Counted from the first letter of the stretch, positions 1 through 9,696 are shown. The stretch is 64,000 bases of DNA from Sporocytophaga sp. (GCA_024707265.1 JANQAB010000004.1:310001-374000); one strand, 5' to 3'. Notes: generated by a model from the sequence alone, not told the origin. Translations and numbers: made by a program.

Positions 1-2587
1 CGGCAGAGGACTATGTTAAAAGGCCGGCTAAACCGAAACTTGATTTTGATGTTAAAGTCAGCGCCGAACTTATTGAAACATTTTCACATGACCCGAAGAC
101 GGGTACTCTTCAACGGACAAACTCTTATTCCATTTCAGTCAGGGTTGGACCTAATAAACTACAATTTGGCTATACCAGACTCTCTGCTCCTTATCCGGTT
201 ACTATTGGTCTTGGTGGAGATTTGGCGGTGACCAAGGCAATACGGACTGCTAATATAGGGCTCAATTTGCCTTTTATGCTGAATGTATCAAATTCAGGAG
301 CTGTTTTACGATTACCATGCCTGTTACAACCATCGCAGCAACCGTTCTGTATCTGGACTTCATCAATCCAAGTAATCCTGTACACCCGCATCGTATTGTT
401 ATTAATCCTCCGGAACTTGTTCTTCAAAAACTTACCCAACTGGGAAACGATGCCAATTCCATTGGTAAAGCTTTGAGTGGCAAATCACATGTAAGACGGG
501 ACACTCAGTCCCTTGAGGCCGCGTCAAAAATGATCAATCAACTTAAAGGCATTGAGCGACGTCTTGAAACGGTTCCCAAAATGGATGGCTTTGTTTATGT
601 TGAACTTCATGGAGCGGCCGTCACTTTAGGTAGAGATACAAGTCTTCATAAACTACGGGATTGCTGTTTTGGAATTTCTATTGAAGGTGCAGCCGCCAGG
701 TATTTTGTGGATGATGATGCGCACAATAAGATTGAGGAATGTAAACGGCGTTGCAAGGAACATGGAATAGATTCGTCTACCATACATCAGTTTGATGGCT
801 TCTGGGATCGTTTGAATGATTCCTTTAAAGCAATCAAAGAATTTTTTGTCAAAGTTATTGACAATGTCATTTACGTGATCGTGCGTATCGGCGATGCGAT
901 TTATAATGTTGTCATGACTATTGCTTCCGAAGCGGTAAAGGCAATCGGCTGGGTACTCGAAAATGTGCTTGGCATCACAATGGATGATGTGGTGGAATGG
1001 CTTGGCTATGTTTTTGACTGGAATACAATCAGGAAAACTCAGCAATATATCAAGCATAACTTTGATTGTGGCTTTCAAATGCTGCTACAACAACGTCAGG
1101 CAGCGAAAGATAAAGTAGGAGAGTTAAGAAAGCTTGCCATTCAGGAGCTTGGTCTGGAGAAGTATGAGAACAAACTGCGTTTTAAAACCGGTGCATTGAC
1201 GAATCTTCAAAACCGTTTTAATGGTATCCGCGGGCAGTACAACCTTGATCAGTACAGGCAATCGTCCGAGACCATGACTATTGGTGACAAACAATTTAAC
1301 AGTGATGCGCCAGAGTTGCGTTGGGCAATGGATAACCTTACGCTGGAAGGTGGAAATCTAACTAGCCACACGACATTTTCGGATCTAGGAACCAGGGTAC
1401 AGCAGCTGTTTCAGCGTCTGATAGACGATGCTCAGGCATTCCTTCCGGATATAAAGGCGACGGCTGACCTGGTGGCAGGCTACTTTGAAAATGTAACATT
1501 TGAAACCCTGTTGGATGCAATGATCAATGCGGTGGGACAGATTGCCACGGGGCTGATCCATTTGCTGGAGCATGCCATGGATCTGCTTATTGACCTGATA
1601 TTTGGTCTGCTCGAATTGCTTCATGATGTATTGTGTATCTCGGTGCCATTTCCTTTTATCGGAGCGTTGTACAAGAAATATATAGATCAATCGGTTGAGT
1701 CTCCCAACCTTATAGAAGTGATGTCACTGATAGCTTCTATTCCGGTAGCCGTTATCTCTAATCTATTCAGTCATTCGCCTTTTAAAAGTCTGCCAGAGGT
1801 TAATTCTACTTTCTCAGGAACAACAAAGTTCAGGGCAATGAATTTTGCTGCAACTGCCGATGTCAATCCTGCTCTTACACGCACAGCAATGTCTCCTGCA
1901 GAACATGAAGAACAGACACGCCTCGGAGTAATATCGGGAGCCTATCAGATCATCTCCTCGTTCTTATATGGAGGGATGGAGTTTCACCGGATTACCCAAT
2001 CTCCATTGGTTCCCTTATTCTTATCATTGAAATTAGCATCTGATACGATAAACTATACTGTATCTACTGCTGCGATGGCGCAATACATACAGGCCAACCG
2101 GAATGATCAGTTAACAGGCCGGCAAAAGATCGATATAGAGCTTGCCGCTTTGATGGTCGTTCCCAGAATTACGGACTTTGTCAGATTGTCTACGTTTCTC
2201 AGTGGTACAATGATGGGTAAAGATATCAGGGAAAAGTGTGGGAAATTCGATACGTGTTTCTCCGCTTTTGCAGTGCTCATGGCGGTTATTCCGGATCTGT
2301 GTCTTCAGTCAGATGAATTAGAGAGCTCTCAGGCTCCAAATGAAGATCGTACAAAGCTTGCCTTAAAAGGAACACAGCTTAGCTTGTCAATGTTGAACGG
2401 TTTACTGGCGTGGCCTAGGGAAAAACTCAGTGGTACAGGACCGGAATATGAGGCACCAATGGCTCTTCTCCGAGGTTTTGTTCAATTTTCAAATGGTGTT
2501 TTTATTATAACACGTACCTATTACAATGCGAGTCTGGTTTCGCCATATCAGCCAAGGCACCATCTGCATGGGCCTATTTATTCCTGA
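1..2587 (+). CDS. Large protein of unknown function, 5' end outside window, frameshifted
   Basis: The gene enters from the left edge in frame 3 and continues in frame 2 to a stop at 2587; about 860 residues are visible. Frame 3 from base 3 reads as good protein (for example SAELIETFSHDPKTG) until the T run at 304-307. With one more T there, the reading becomes GAVFTITMPVTTIAATVLYL without a break, so the gene was probably continuous and the frame-2 start at 317 is not a real start. The N-terminal part looks beta-rich. The middle holds long amphipathic or hydrophobic helices (for example DNVIYVIVRIGDAIYNVVM) and a motif WLGYVFDWNTIRKTQ, then another hydrophobic stretch (LLIDLIFGLLELLHDVL). I do not recognise the family. 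There is no signal peptide in view because the start is missing. A rho-independent terminator follows. Confidence 0.7.
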
Positions 2588-2612
2588 TAATATCAGATGA
2601 ATTCATAAATGT

Positions 2613-2646
2613 AAATAGCCGGTTTCTCAAGGAACCGGCTATTTTT
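2613..2646 (+). terminator. Rho-independent terminator
   Basis: A 12-bp perfect stem AAATAGCCGGTT / AACCGGCTATTT (2613-2624 with 2633-2644) is followed by T residues, 26 bases after the stop of the preceding large gene. Confidence 0.8.
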
Positions 2647-2668
2647 GATTATATCTTATTCCTCGGTC

Positions 2669-2786
2669 TGTGGCGCACAGACCGAAAGCTTTCCAAATGT
2701 ACCTAGCTTGAATGACTTTCAAGTTTAAAATTAAGTTTAGACCATTATTCAAGATTCGGTCCGGTGTGCTACCGGCCAGGGAGCAG
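2669..2786 (+). repeat. Dispersed intergenic repeat, copy 1
   Basis: About 110 bases of this stretch match 26158-26275 in the same orientation: both contain CAGACCGAAAGC or AGAGACCGAAAGC, then CCA(A/G)ATGTA, CTTGAA, a CTTTCA(A/G)GTT block and CATTATTC(A/G)AGAT. A third, partial copy (ATTATTCGAGATTCCG onward) lies at 4062-4095. It has no coding potential. Its origin is unknown. Confidence 0.6.
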
Positions 2787-2788
2787 TT

Positions 2789-3316
2789 TTAGAAATAGAC
2801 AGCCCTTTTTAACCGAATGGTTTTATACAAAACGAACAGTTCCATCAGGAGAAAAATACCAAATATAATCACTGCGTTTGTAATGGTTTTACTCAAAATA
2901 GAATTGATTAATTGCTGTTGGTCCGGCTCCATTTTGTCAAATATAGAATCCTGAAGGTGGCTATAAACTATTATTGATGAAGTGTATACTATGAAGATTA
3001 ATATACTTGTGTTAAACAGAAGAAACAAGATGTTGTAGCTTATTTTATTCAGTTTATTGATGAAGGCGATCAACAGATTCATTATATGTCCTATGACAAG
3101 AAATAGTAGCATAAATGCCTCCCATCTTTGAATGACCACATAGGTATCGTGAAATTGAATATCAATTACGGAAGTTAAATGAAATTCAGGAAGCAATCCG
3201 GAAAGCAGGAGGGCAAGCAATAGCGGAATGGATTGAAGAATATAAGGGAAATATTTTTTCATTAATAAGTTTGTTAAATACAAATACGGAATATTTACCC
3301 TTCTAAAAGAAACCAT
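2789..3316 (-). CDS. Four-helix membrane protein of unknown function with a cox1-like motif
   Basis: 175 residues from the ATG at 3316. A second ATG at 3262 would start the protein at MKKYFPYILQ, directly before the first hydrophobic helix, and is the more natural start. Four hydrophobic segments are visible: about residues 24-45, 65-88, 95-118 and 145-165. Between the first two is the sequence DIQFHDTYVVI, which resembles the HDTYYVVAHFH segment of haem-copper oxidase subunit I. The histidines that bind haem or copper in that family are absent here, so an oxidase role is not supported. The gene is alone and on the opposite strand from both neighbours. Function unknown. Confidence 0.75.
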   Translation of the reverse strand: MVSFRRVNIPYLYLTNLLMKKYFPYILQSIPLLLALLLSGLLPEFHLTSVIDIQFHDTYVVIQRWEAFMLLFLVIGHIMNLLIAFINKLNKISYNILFLLFNTSILIFIVYTSSIIVYSHLQDSIFDKMEPDQQQLINSILSKTITNAVIIFGIFLLMELFVLYKTIRLKRAVYF

Positions 3317-3532
3317 ATGCGTATATGTATTTATATGCCATTAAAAGATACAGTTTATTATACAAAGATTCAGAAAATATCGTGATATTTATAAATAATT
3401 TTTTTATGGAACATAATGCCAAGAATAGCCACGTCGTGCCTCGTTTAGGGAAAGGTTTAATTTTCAAACCAGGCAAGTTTGATTTTTATCTCTATTAAAA
3501 TAAGCTTAATTTAAAGAAGACTTGATTTTCTT

Positions 3533-4021
3533 ATGATCACCAAATGTTTATTTTTTCTAATTATTCCGGTTTTATCGTTCTCCCAAAACCACTACACTGT
3601 TGAGGAATGGCGTCAACGATTAGATATTTCTCCTAAGAAAAATATTGAATTCTTTTCAGAACTTGGATTAAAAAGTGTCGATACTTCATATAGCAAAACT
3701 TTTATAGATTTTATAGTTTATACCAATTTAAAAAAGTATCAAAGAGAGGTTGGTATAATTGGTTTTTATAAAGAAGATCCTAATGATACAATTTCCTCAT
3801 TTAGTATAGGTTATTCATCTTACAAAAGAGGTGAATTAAAAAAATGGAAAAAGGAAATAAGGTCCGATAAAGATTATCGACTAATTGCAAGAGATCAAGG
3901 CAGATGGGAGTATTTAAACGAAGTCAAAAATGTTCGTTGCCAACTTAATCGGAAAAAATACAAGGGTATTAGAGTTGAAGGAATTGTATTTTTACCCAAA
4001 TATTTAGATCCTAATCCTTAA
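3533..4021 (+). CDS. Secreted protein of unknown function
   Basis: 162 residues. The N-terminus MITKCLFFLIIPVLSFSQ is a classical Sec signal peptide, with probable cleavage after FS or SQ as is common in Bacteroidota. The mature part is rich in lysine, tyrosine and charged residues and shows no motif I can name. The gene stands alone, with a repeat-rich gap after it. The start is the only ATG placing the signal peptide at the N-terminus. Probably a small periplasmic protein. Confidence 0.7.
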   Translation: MITKCLFFLIIPVLSFSQNHYTVEEWRQRLDISPKKNIEFFSELGLKSVDTSYSKTFIDFIVYTNLKKYQREVGIIGFYKEDPNDTISSFSIGYSSYKRGELKKWKKEIRSDKDYRLIARDQGRWEYLNEVKNVRCQLNRKKYKGIRVEGIVFLPKYLDPNP

Positions 4022-4059
4022 AAATGTAGAAAGCATCGGACCAGAAGTTGGTTAAAATT

Positions 4060-4095
4060 ATGGTAGATTATTATTCGAGATTCCGTCAGGTGCGC
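4060..4095 (+). repeat. Dispersed intergenic repeat, partial copy
   Basis: ATTATTCGAGATTCCG followed by TCAGGTGCGCCAC matches the 3' part of the repeats at 2669 and 26158. The MITE-like element at 4096 starts immediately after it. Confidence 0.5.
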
Positions 4096-4307
4096 CACCA
4101 TAGCCATCAACTTAACATTGTTTAGTAAACAACACCCAGCTGTTTTGTCATCCTGAGCCCTGCGAAGGATCTGATGATTGTCACAAAATAGTTTGCTATT
4201 TAAACCACCATTCTACCAGATAGCTTAATATTATTCATTTTGAAAGCTCAGATGCTTCACAAGCTCAGATGACAAAGTAATGATTCTTTAAGTTGACGGC
4301 TGTGGTG
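4096..4307 (+). repeat. MITE-like inverted-repeat element, copy A
   Basis: This 212-bp element is bounded by imperfect terminal inverted repeats: CACCATAGCCATCAACTTAA at 4096-4115 and, read on the other strand, CACCACAGCCGTCAACTTAA from 4307. Inside are the mirror segments GTCATCCTGAGCCCTGCGAA and CAAGCTCAGATGAC, so the single strand can fold into one long hairpin. The whole element recurs in inverted orientation at 25951-26157. It has no ORF, so any mobility would need a transposase in trans. Such GTCATCCTGAG-type palindromes are common in Bacteroidota genomes (recalled). Confidence 0.7.
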
Positions 4308-4329
4308 TGCCAACGCCCGAGGAGTTGAG

Positions 4330-4366
4330 CTATTCTCGGAAATCCTCGCTGCAAGCGAGGACTATA
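4330..4366. repeat. Short palindromic intergenic repeat, copy 1
   Basis: GCTATTCTCGGAAATCCTCG followed by CTGCAAGCGAGGACTAT forms a hairpin (TCCTCGC / GCGAGGA). A degraded relative with the same outer bases, GCTATTCTCG...CGAGGACTAT, lies at 6558-6592. Confidence 0.5.
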
Positions 4367-4381
4367 TGAGCAGGTAAAGCT

Positions 4382-6388
4382 TTAATCTTCCTTTTTATTC
4401 ACAGAAAAGTGTTTGCATGTCTCCAGTATTGCAGGTGAAAAATTATGAATATATACTTCGTCAGTTTTTAGCAGATATGGATTATCAGTTTTATTTATTT
4501 TCTTTTTGATAAGGGTTATTGCATCTCCTGTATGATATGTTTTCTTTTGTACAAGCCTTCCTGCCTTATCATATATGAGATGAATATCCATATCTTTTTC
4601 TTTATTGTAACTTCTGGTAAGTTGTCCACGCTCATTATATTCATCAAAGTAACCACTGAAAAGTATGGTTTTAGAATATTTCCTTTCTTCCACAATTTTT
4701 AATTTAGCATCGTATTTAACAACGGATGAATCCCTTTCGTGAGAAGGTTTTTGCAGATTACTTATATAAATCTTAGTGCAGCTCCCGTCGGGTTCATAGA
4801 TTGTAATATCACCATACTGGTCATCGCCTTTCTTATAGGTAGTTATCTTTTCAGATTTTTTTAAACTTCCATCCGGAGCATACTCAAATTGCTCTAGTAT
4901 TTCAGAGTTATCTTTGATATTGGTTTTACTGGATTTCAGACGACCAGCCATATATTCATGCTGAACTGTTCGTCTTTTTTTATTTGTTGCAATAGAGTCT
5001 TTCTCGGATATCAGCTCTCCGTATTTATTATAACCATAAACAGTGATAAGATTGATTTTCCCTGTAAAAGGACTGTACTCTTCTTTTCTGATGTCTTTTT
5101 CCGTAGACCAGTCAAGAATATATTTTGTCTCTATCAAATGGCGCTTATCGTATTCTGGGTTGTAATAGATTATTCTGGTTTTAGTTTTTTTTAGAGAGTC
5201 GATGACTGTTTCTGAAATTTTTCCATAGGAATGCTTACATGAGTTATCGGTTTCCTGCCCATAGGTAATTAAACGAAGTACCTTTTTCTCCTTATCATAC
5301 TCTTGTTTCTCTTCTCTTAATATAGTATTTGAGAATAAAATAGAATCTTTATTTTGGTATATATAACTGAACGATTCTTCCGGATCTTTATAGCCAATTG
5401 TATAATACTTGCTTTGTTCAAAGACAGGATAAGCAAAATTCTTTTCCCTGTTTATTATGGAATAAGTGGTGTCTATGTTATAAATGATCCATTCATAATC
5501 GGAAGGTTCATGGCCGACCTCTATATCACCGCAACGCATCTCGTCAATCTGTTCATCCATTGTTTGGAATGTTCGGTTGGAATATCCATATCTGTCTTTT
5601 TCATAATAATATCTTTCATGAGTTGTATAGGATTTATAGGTTCCAAACTCTTTTTTTTCAACCAGCCTTCCTTCCAGGTCAAAATGATCAATTCTATTGA
5701 TGTAGGGATCTGCATCTTCATAGTGATGACTGATCTCAATCCTTTCAGGCATGCTGTCACGGTCAGCCCTGTAGTTTATGGTCATTTTTTCATTTGAAGA
5801 GATCAGGTAAGCTGATTTAAAGATTCCGTCTGATAGTTGATTTTGAAAGGTGTATTGTTGTAATCGGGGCCCTTTATAGGTCCAGTTTTCCTGAAGATAC
5901 CTGTTAGAATAGTCCGGGTCAGGATACACTCTCTTTTCCGTTATTTTCCCTTTCTCAAATTTTACCCATTCGAGGATGGTTGTATTAGACTTTGGTGTAT
6001 TAACTATCTTTCCATTTTTGGATTCCCTTTCTGTGGAGTAAGTAATTCTTTTAGTGATGGATGAATTGTGATCATTTAATTTAACAATTTGCCTGTTCAG
6101 TTTGCTCCCATGATAATCGGATTCATTGACCAGCTCTCCATTCGCATCATATTCGTAAGTTGTTGTTTCATGATAATATGAACTGTCGAGGCAGTTCTGA
6201 CCGTAAGACTTGTAATGGTACTTAACTACTCTTACAAGTCTGTCCTGATTGTCATAAGAACGTTCTTCAATCAGAGAGGTATTTAAATTATTATGTTTAA
6301 GGTAAATAGAAGTCGTTCTTTCTTTTTGTCCAAAAATTAAATTTGAAGAGAAGCAGAAGAGGATTGTGAGAATGTACTTTAATTTCAA
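4382..6388 (-). CDS. Secreted YD/RHS-repeat-like protein
   Basis: I place the start at the TTG at 6388, giving MKLKYILTILFCFSSNLIFG, a clean Sec signal peptide. The frame is open back to a GTG at 6469, but that would bury the signal peptide 27 residues inside. The mature protein (about 650 residues) is built of irregular short repeats with tyrosine-aspartate and asparagine-glycine turns, such as YDNQDRLVRVVKY, YEYDANGELVNE, FDLEGRLVEKKEF, YDEYNERGQLTRSYN and YDKAGRLVQKKTY. This is the pattern of YD/RHS-type beta-strand repeats. No toxin domain or cysteine cluster is visible at the C-terminus, and no T9SS sorting tail. A surface or periplasmic structural role is likely but not shown. The gene is monocistronic. 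Confidence 0.8.
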   Translation of the reverse strand: MKLKYILTILFCFSSNLIFGQKERTTSIYLKHNNLNTSLIEERSYDNQDRLVRVVKYHYKSYGQNCLDSSYYHETTTYEYDANGELVNESDYHGSKLNRQIVKLNDHNSSITKRITYSTERESKNGKIVNTPKSNTTILEWVKFEKGKITEKRVYPDPDYSNRYLQENWTYKGPRLQQYTFQNQLSDGIFKSAYLISSNEKMTINYRADRDSMPERIEISHHYEDADPYINRIDHFDLEGRLVEKKEFGTYKSYTTHERYYYEKDRYGYSNRTFQTMDEQIDEMRCGDIEVGHEPSDYEWIIYNIDTTYSIINREKNFAYPVFEQSKYYTIGYKDPEESFSYIYQNKDSILFSNTILREEKQEYDKEKKVLRLITYGQETDNSCKHSYGKISETVIDSLKKTKTRIIYYNPEYDKRHLIETKYILDWSTEKDIRKEEYSPFTGKINLITVYGYNKYGELISEKDSIATNKKRRTVQHEYMAGRLKSSKTNIKDNSEILEQFEYAPDGSLKKSEKITTYKKGDDQYGDITIYEPDGSCTKIYISNLQKPSHERDSSVVKYDAKLKIVEERKYSKTILFSGYFDEYNERGQLTRSYNKEKDMDIHLIYDKAGRLVQKKTYHTGDAITLIKKKINKTDNPYLLKTDEVYIHNFSPAILETCKHFSVNKKED

Positions 6389-6802
6389 TTTGTAAAAAGA
6401 TTTATTCCTGCCAAAATATCGAATTTTGAAATGATCCTCAAATCTTTTCGGAGCAATAACTGGTAGCACTTTTTAGTATACTGTATCAGAACTATTTAGA
6501 GGTTCTACAAACCTTTGTTCCTCGGATCTTAGAATTAGTGTGCTAGCGATACAATCGCTATTCTCGAAAATTCACGTTAAGGAAACGAGGACTATTGGGG
6601 TACAAGAATGGCTACACTATTACGAAAGAAGACCAGGATTATTTGAGCTGAAAGAATAGGCGTTTTTCTTTGTCCGCAAAGAGATCTTAGGAGCTAGAAC
6701 TGAAATATCCCAAATAAATCCCGGATGTTTAGGATTTTCAGAGTGTATCTTCGTTTTGAAATGAAGGCTATTGTGAGATTAAAAAAAAGTTACTTTACAG
6801 TA
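6389..6802. other. Intergenic region with repeat and gene relic
   Basis: This 414-base gap contains a degraded copy of the palindromic repeat seen at 4330 (about 6558-6592) and the relic described at 6610-6651. Nothing else is recognisable; neither flanking gene has a clear promoter here. Confidence 0.5.
6610..6651 (+). pseudogene. Relic of an MNT-HEPN type gene (C-terminal end only)
   Basis: The bases translate as GYTITKEDQDYLS followed by a stop. This matches GYTITKEDLEYLS near the C-terminus of the intact MNT-HEPN protein at 8845-9696, and the DNA (ACTATTACGAAAGAAGA) is close too. No further coding similarity extends in either direction, so this is a leftover of a second, deleted copy. 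Confidence 0.55.
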
Positions 6803-8368
6803 TCAATCTTTTAACTTGTCAATAATGAATTGATAATAATCAGATTTAAATAAACCTTTAAATATGCTTTTGTATGTATTGTTTGTCTTCAAAAATTTTA
6901 ATAAGTAATCTTTAAATTCATCATAGTGAATGATGACATCTATCCCATACATGGCGTTCGATATATCTGTAGCATCAAAGATGTAATCTGAAATCCTATT
7001 CTCTTTACTGTAGCACGTTCCAACCCAAATGTATTTAGGATAACTTTTTATTAAATAGGAAATTTTTAGTGAATTATCTAAGTCACTATTTTTTATTTCA
7101 GTTTTAAAATCTTCGCTGTACATTACTCTTAAGTCCCACACAAAACCTGGTGCGAGAATATTTTCAAAAGCTGTTGCATATATAGTCGCAATGGTTCTGA
7201 TGATAGGCTCAATATCATCATAAGATATTCTTATTTTCGAAAATACGGGTATGATTATGCTTTCAACATAAGTAGGTGGTTTTATACCACTTTCGTGAAA
7301 TTTGGTCCATGAGGTATCCAAATCAAATATTCCTGAAAACTCAGCTCTTGCAAAAGGCCCCCATTGATCATCATGGTAATAAATCTTTTCAATAAGTTTA
7401 TAAACAGATGATGTTTTTACATCTTTATTTAAATTTGATAATGCCTTTTTCTTAAATCCGGAAACTGTTACAGCATGTAAACCATATCTCACATTATCTA
7501 ACCGATTCTTCGGTTCTTTATCGTCTTTAAAGCCTGATGGAACTTGAACTACTAAAATGATCGGAGTTCCTATTGAAGAGTATGCATTTAAAATCTTTTG
7601 CAAATACTGATTATCTATTTTTTCACTTCCTTTTATTGGCAATCTTATTTCAACCTCCAGACCACAGTTTTCAATAGCTTTGCACATTTGACTTATTTCA
7701 AGTCCTTCTTTGTTTGGAAGCAGCCTCCCTTTATTAGGAACAGTTTCACCTGCATCTTTAGTGATTTCACCAGGTGTCTTTAAAACTATAGTATAGTCTT
7801 CAGAGGCCTTATGTAACATGCTCCATATTGCAGTTGTTGCGCATGCACTCAATACAGTGTCTTGTTCCTGAAATGCTAATGAATCAATCATTAACTCTTT
7901 ACCGAAAAGATGAATCGGGTATAATCGTGTTCCCCAAAAGTTCCGCTCTCCGGTTGTTTTACCTTTAGGATAGTTTTTAAATATTGTTGTTCCTATTACA
8001 GTTACGGGTATCGGCTTGACAACTAAAAATCCGGCATAGTTATTCCAGAATTCATGAGCTTGTTTTGTATCTGAAAGTAAAAACTTTTCTAAGTCTACTT
8101 GACTAAATGTATTTGTGAAAAAATGAATTCTCTTGCAATACTTTTTATAATCTTTAAAGCAAGTAGCGTAATAAGCAGCAAAATCTTTTAAGTAGTCTTT
8201 ACTGATATATTTATCTTCAATTACAATGGTTTTTATTTTAAGACCTTGAGTTCCTAAATATTCTTTTAAATATAAATATTGTCGCTTATTTTGAATGACA
8301 TCGACTGGGGTACTGTCATTGGAAAGTTCCTGAGCAAGGATATCCTCGGAGTATGAAAGGACTTTCAC
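6803..8368 (-). CDS. Predicted papain/C39-like cysteine peptidase
   Basis: 521 residues. A central domain carries the order expected of a papain-fold enzyme: glutamine/cysteine segment FQEQDTVLSACATTAIWSML with Cys176 (Gln167 or Gln169 as oxyanion residue), His298 in YGLHAVTVSGF, and Asp333/Asp334 in IYYHDDQWGPFAR. These are spaced like C39 and related cysteine peptidases. The N-terminal 140 residues (PVDVIQNKRQYLYLKEYLG) and C-terminal 170 residues match no domain I recognise. There is no signal peptide, so the protein is probably cytoplasmic. Four bases separate it from the small upstream gene at 8373-8549, which it probably follows in one transcript. The link suggests the small protein is substrate or regulator, but this is inference. 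Confidence 0.7.
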   Translation of the reverse strand: MKVLSYSEDILAQELSNDSTPVDVIQNKRQYLYLKEYLGTQGLKIKTIVIEDKYISKDYLKDFAAYYATCFKDYKKYCKRIHFFTNTFSQVDLEKFLLSDTKQAHEFWNNYAGFLVVKPIPVTVIGTTIFKNYPKGKTTGERNFWGTRLYPIHLFGKELMIDSLAFQEQDTVLSACATTAIWSMLHKASEDYTIVLKTPGEITKDAGETVPNKGRLLPNKEGLEISQMCKAIENCGLEVEIRLPIKGSEKIDNQYLQKILNAYSSIGTPIILVVQVPSGFKDDKEPKNRLDNVRYGLHAVTVSGFKKKALSNLNKDVKTSSVYKLIEKIYYHDDQWGPFARAEFSGIFDLDTSWTKFHESGIKPPTYVESIIIPVFSKIRISYDDIEPIIRTIATIYATAFENILAPGFVWDLRVMYSEDFKTEIKNSDLDNSLKISYLIKSYPKYIWVGTCYSKENRISDYIFDATDISNAMYGIDVIIHYDEFKDYLLKFLKTNNTYKSIFKGLFKSDYYQFIIDKLKD

Positions 8369-8372
8369 TCTT

Positions 8373-8549
8373 TTAAAGTTTTACAACAGACTTTAATTTA
8401 GAAGGATCAATTGCTTTTCTTAGTATGGATTCCTGTTGTTTTTGGAATATATTTTCAATGCTGGCTTTCATTTCAGGAGAGGTAAAGTCAACTTTTTTAA
8501 CTTCCCAATCAGCTCCTTTTATGATAATTTTGTTAATTTTTTTTGCCAT
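8373..8549 (-). CDS. Small protein co-transcribed with the cysteine peptidase
   Basis: 58 residues from the ATG at 8549 (MAKKINKIIIKGADWEVKKV); the frame is open to 8570 but the extra seven residues look like leader sequence. It is lysine-rich, soluble and has no signal peptide, membrane helix or cysteine. Its stop lies four bases upstream of the peptidase start, which implies translational coupling. It could be a substrate, inhibitor or partner of the peptidase. I recognise no family. Confidence 0.6.
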   Translation of the reverse strand: MAKKINKIIIKGADWEVKKVDFTSPEMKASIENIFQKQQESILRKAIDPSKLKSVVKL

Positions 8550-8844
8550 AGTTTTGAAAAAGATCTTCAAAACTATTTATTAGATTTTAAAAACCAATAG
8601 AATTTGCTAAATTTTTTGGTTAGTATTAAATTTTTAAATCGGTGAGTATAGTAAAAATAATCAGCTCATCATACTTATTTCATTACCTGTTTGTTTTATC
8701 AGCTGGTAGAAATTGCTGAAGCTCAATTCTCATCTGATCCTTCACTAATCGTAGCACTTCGTAAGTACTGATTACAAATTATTTTTACGATTATTTACCC
8801 GATTTTTTCTAACTTAGAGATTTAGGAAAAATAATTTTAACTCA

Positions 8845-9696
8845 TTGATTACCAGGTTAGATTTTTTGCCGGAATACAAACAGGAGGAACTGAAACTTAT
8901 CACCGACTTGATCGTGGAAAAGATGAAGCCTGCTAAATTGCTGCTTTTCGGGAGTTATGCGAGGAATACCTGGGCGGAGGAGGAAAAAGTAGAAGAAGGT
9001 AACCGCTTGATTTTCAAAAGTGATTACGATATTCTGGTCATTACTTCTGAAGAGCTGGGCAATGTCTCCAGCACCAGATGGCGCAAGACTAAACAAAAGC
9101 TGAAAAAGCTGGAATTGTCTACCACAGTTACAGCCATCCACCACAGCGCTGACTTCATCAATAAAGAACTCAAAGCCGGTAGTTATTTCTTCACCGATGT
9201 GATCCGTGAGGGGATTGTATTATACGATTCCGGTGAAGTAACGCTTGCAACTCCAGGAAAGGTAAATCCTGAGGCGGTGCTTAAAAGGGCGAAGGAGGAG
9301 TATAAGCAATGGATGGGCAGCGCTGAAGAATTTTTAATGCTATATCATTTCAGTTATAAAGAAGGGTTATACAATAAAGCAGCATTTCTTCTTCATCAAA
9401 CCACAGAAAGCTTGTATTCTGCCGTAGCCTTAGTCTTCACCCACTATAAAGGCAAGAACCATGACCTTGATGAATTAGGCAAAACCGCCGCGGTGATCAA
9501 CAAAGAATTCCGAGCTGTATTCCCCAAAGAAACCCAGGATCAGATTGATCGTTATGAGCTTTTGAAGAAGGCGTATATTGATGCGAGGTATAAGAAGGGG
9601 TACACCATTACGAAAGAGGATTTGGAGTATTTGAGTGGAAGGATTGGGGTGTTGAGGGATTTGGTGAAGAGGGTTTGTGAGGAGAGGTTTGGGTAA
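8845..9696 (+). CDS. Nucleotidyltransferase-HEPN fusion protein (MNT-HEPN)
   Basis: 283 residues starting at a TTG. Residues 30-65 hold the minimal nucleotidyltransferase signature: GSYAR at 36-40 (the GS motif) and the acidic pair Asp60 and Asp62 in SDYDILVI. From about residue 140 the protein is all-helical and HEPN-like: EGLYNKAAFLLHQTTESLYS, then ARYKKGYTITKEDLEYLSGR. Separate MNT and HEPN proteins form antitoxin-toxin pairs in which MNT AMPylates the HEPN RNase; fused forms are common in Bacteroidota. Whether this one is a toxin system, a drug-modifying enzyme or other cannot be decided here. It opens the defence island, and its base composition is somewhat richer in GC than the next genes. 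A relic of a second copy lies at 6610. Confidence 0.8.
   Translation: MITRLDFLPEYKQEELKLITDLIVEKMKPAKLLLFGSYARNTWAEEEKVEEGNRLIFKSDYDILVITSEELGNVSSTRWRKTKQKLKKLELSTTVTAIHHSADFINKELKAGSYFFTDVIREGIVLYDSGEVTLATPGKVNPEAVLKRAKEEYKQWMGSAEEFLMLYHFSYKEGLYNKAAFLLHQTTESLYSAVALVFTHYKGKNHDLDELGKTAAVINKEFRAVFPKETQDQIDRYELLKKAYIDARYKKGYTITKEDLEYLSGRIGVLRDLVKRVCEERFG

Noticed and set aside
304-310. Programmed -1 frameshift in the first gene
   Set aside because: The site GTTTTAC is not a standard slippery heptamer and other genes show the same kind of homopolymer indel.
317-2587. Independent gene starting at the frame-2 ATG at 317
   Set aside because: The frame-3 sequence upstream reads as protein and joins it after one T is added, so the ATG is internal.
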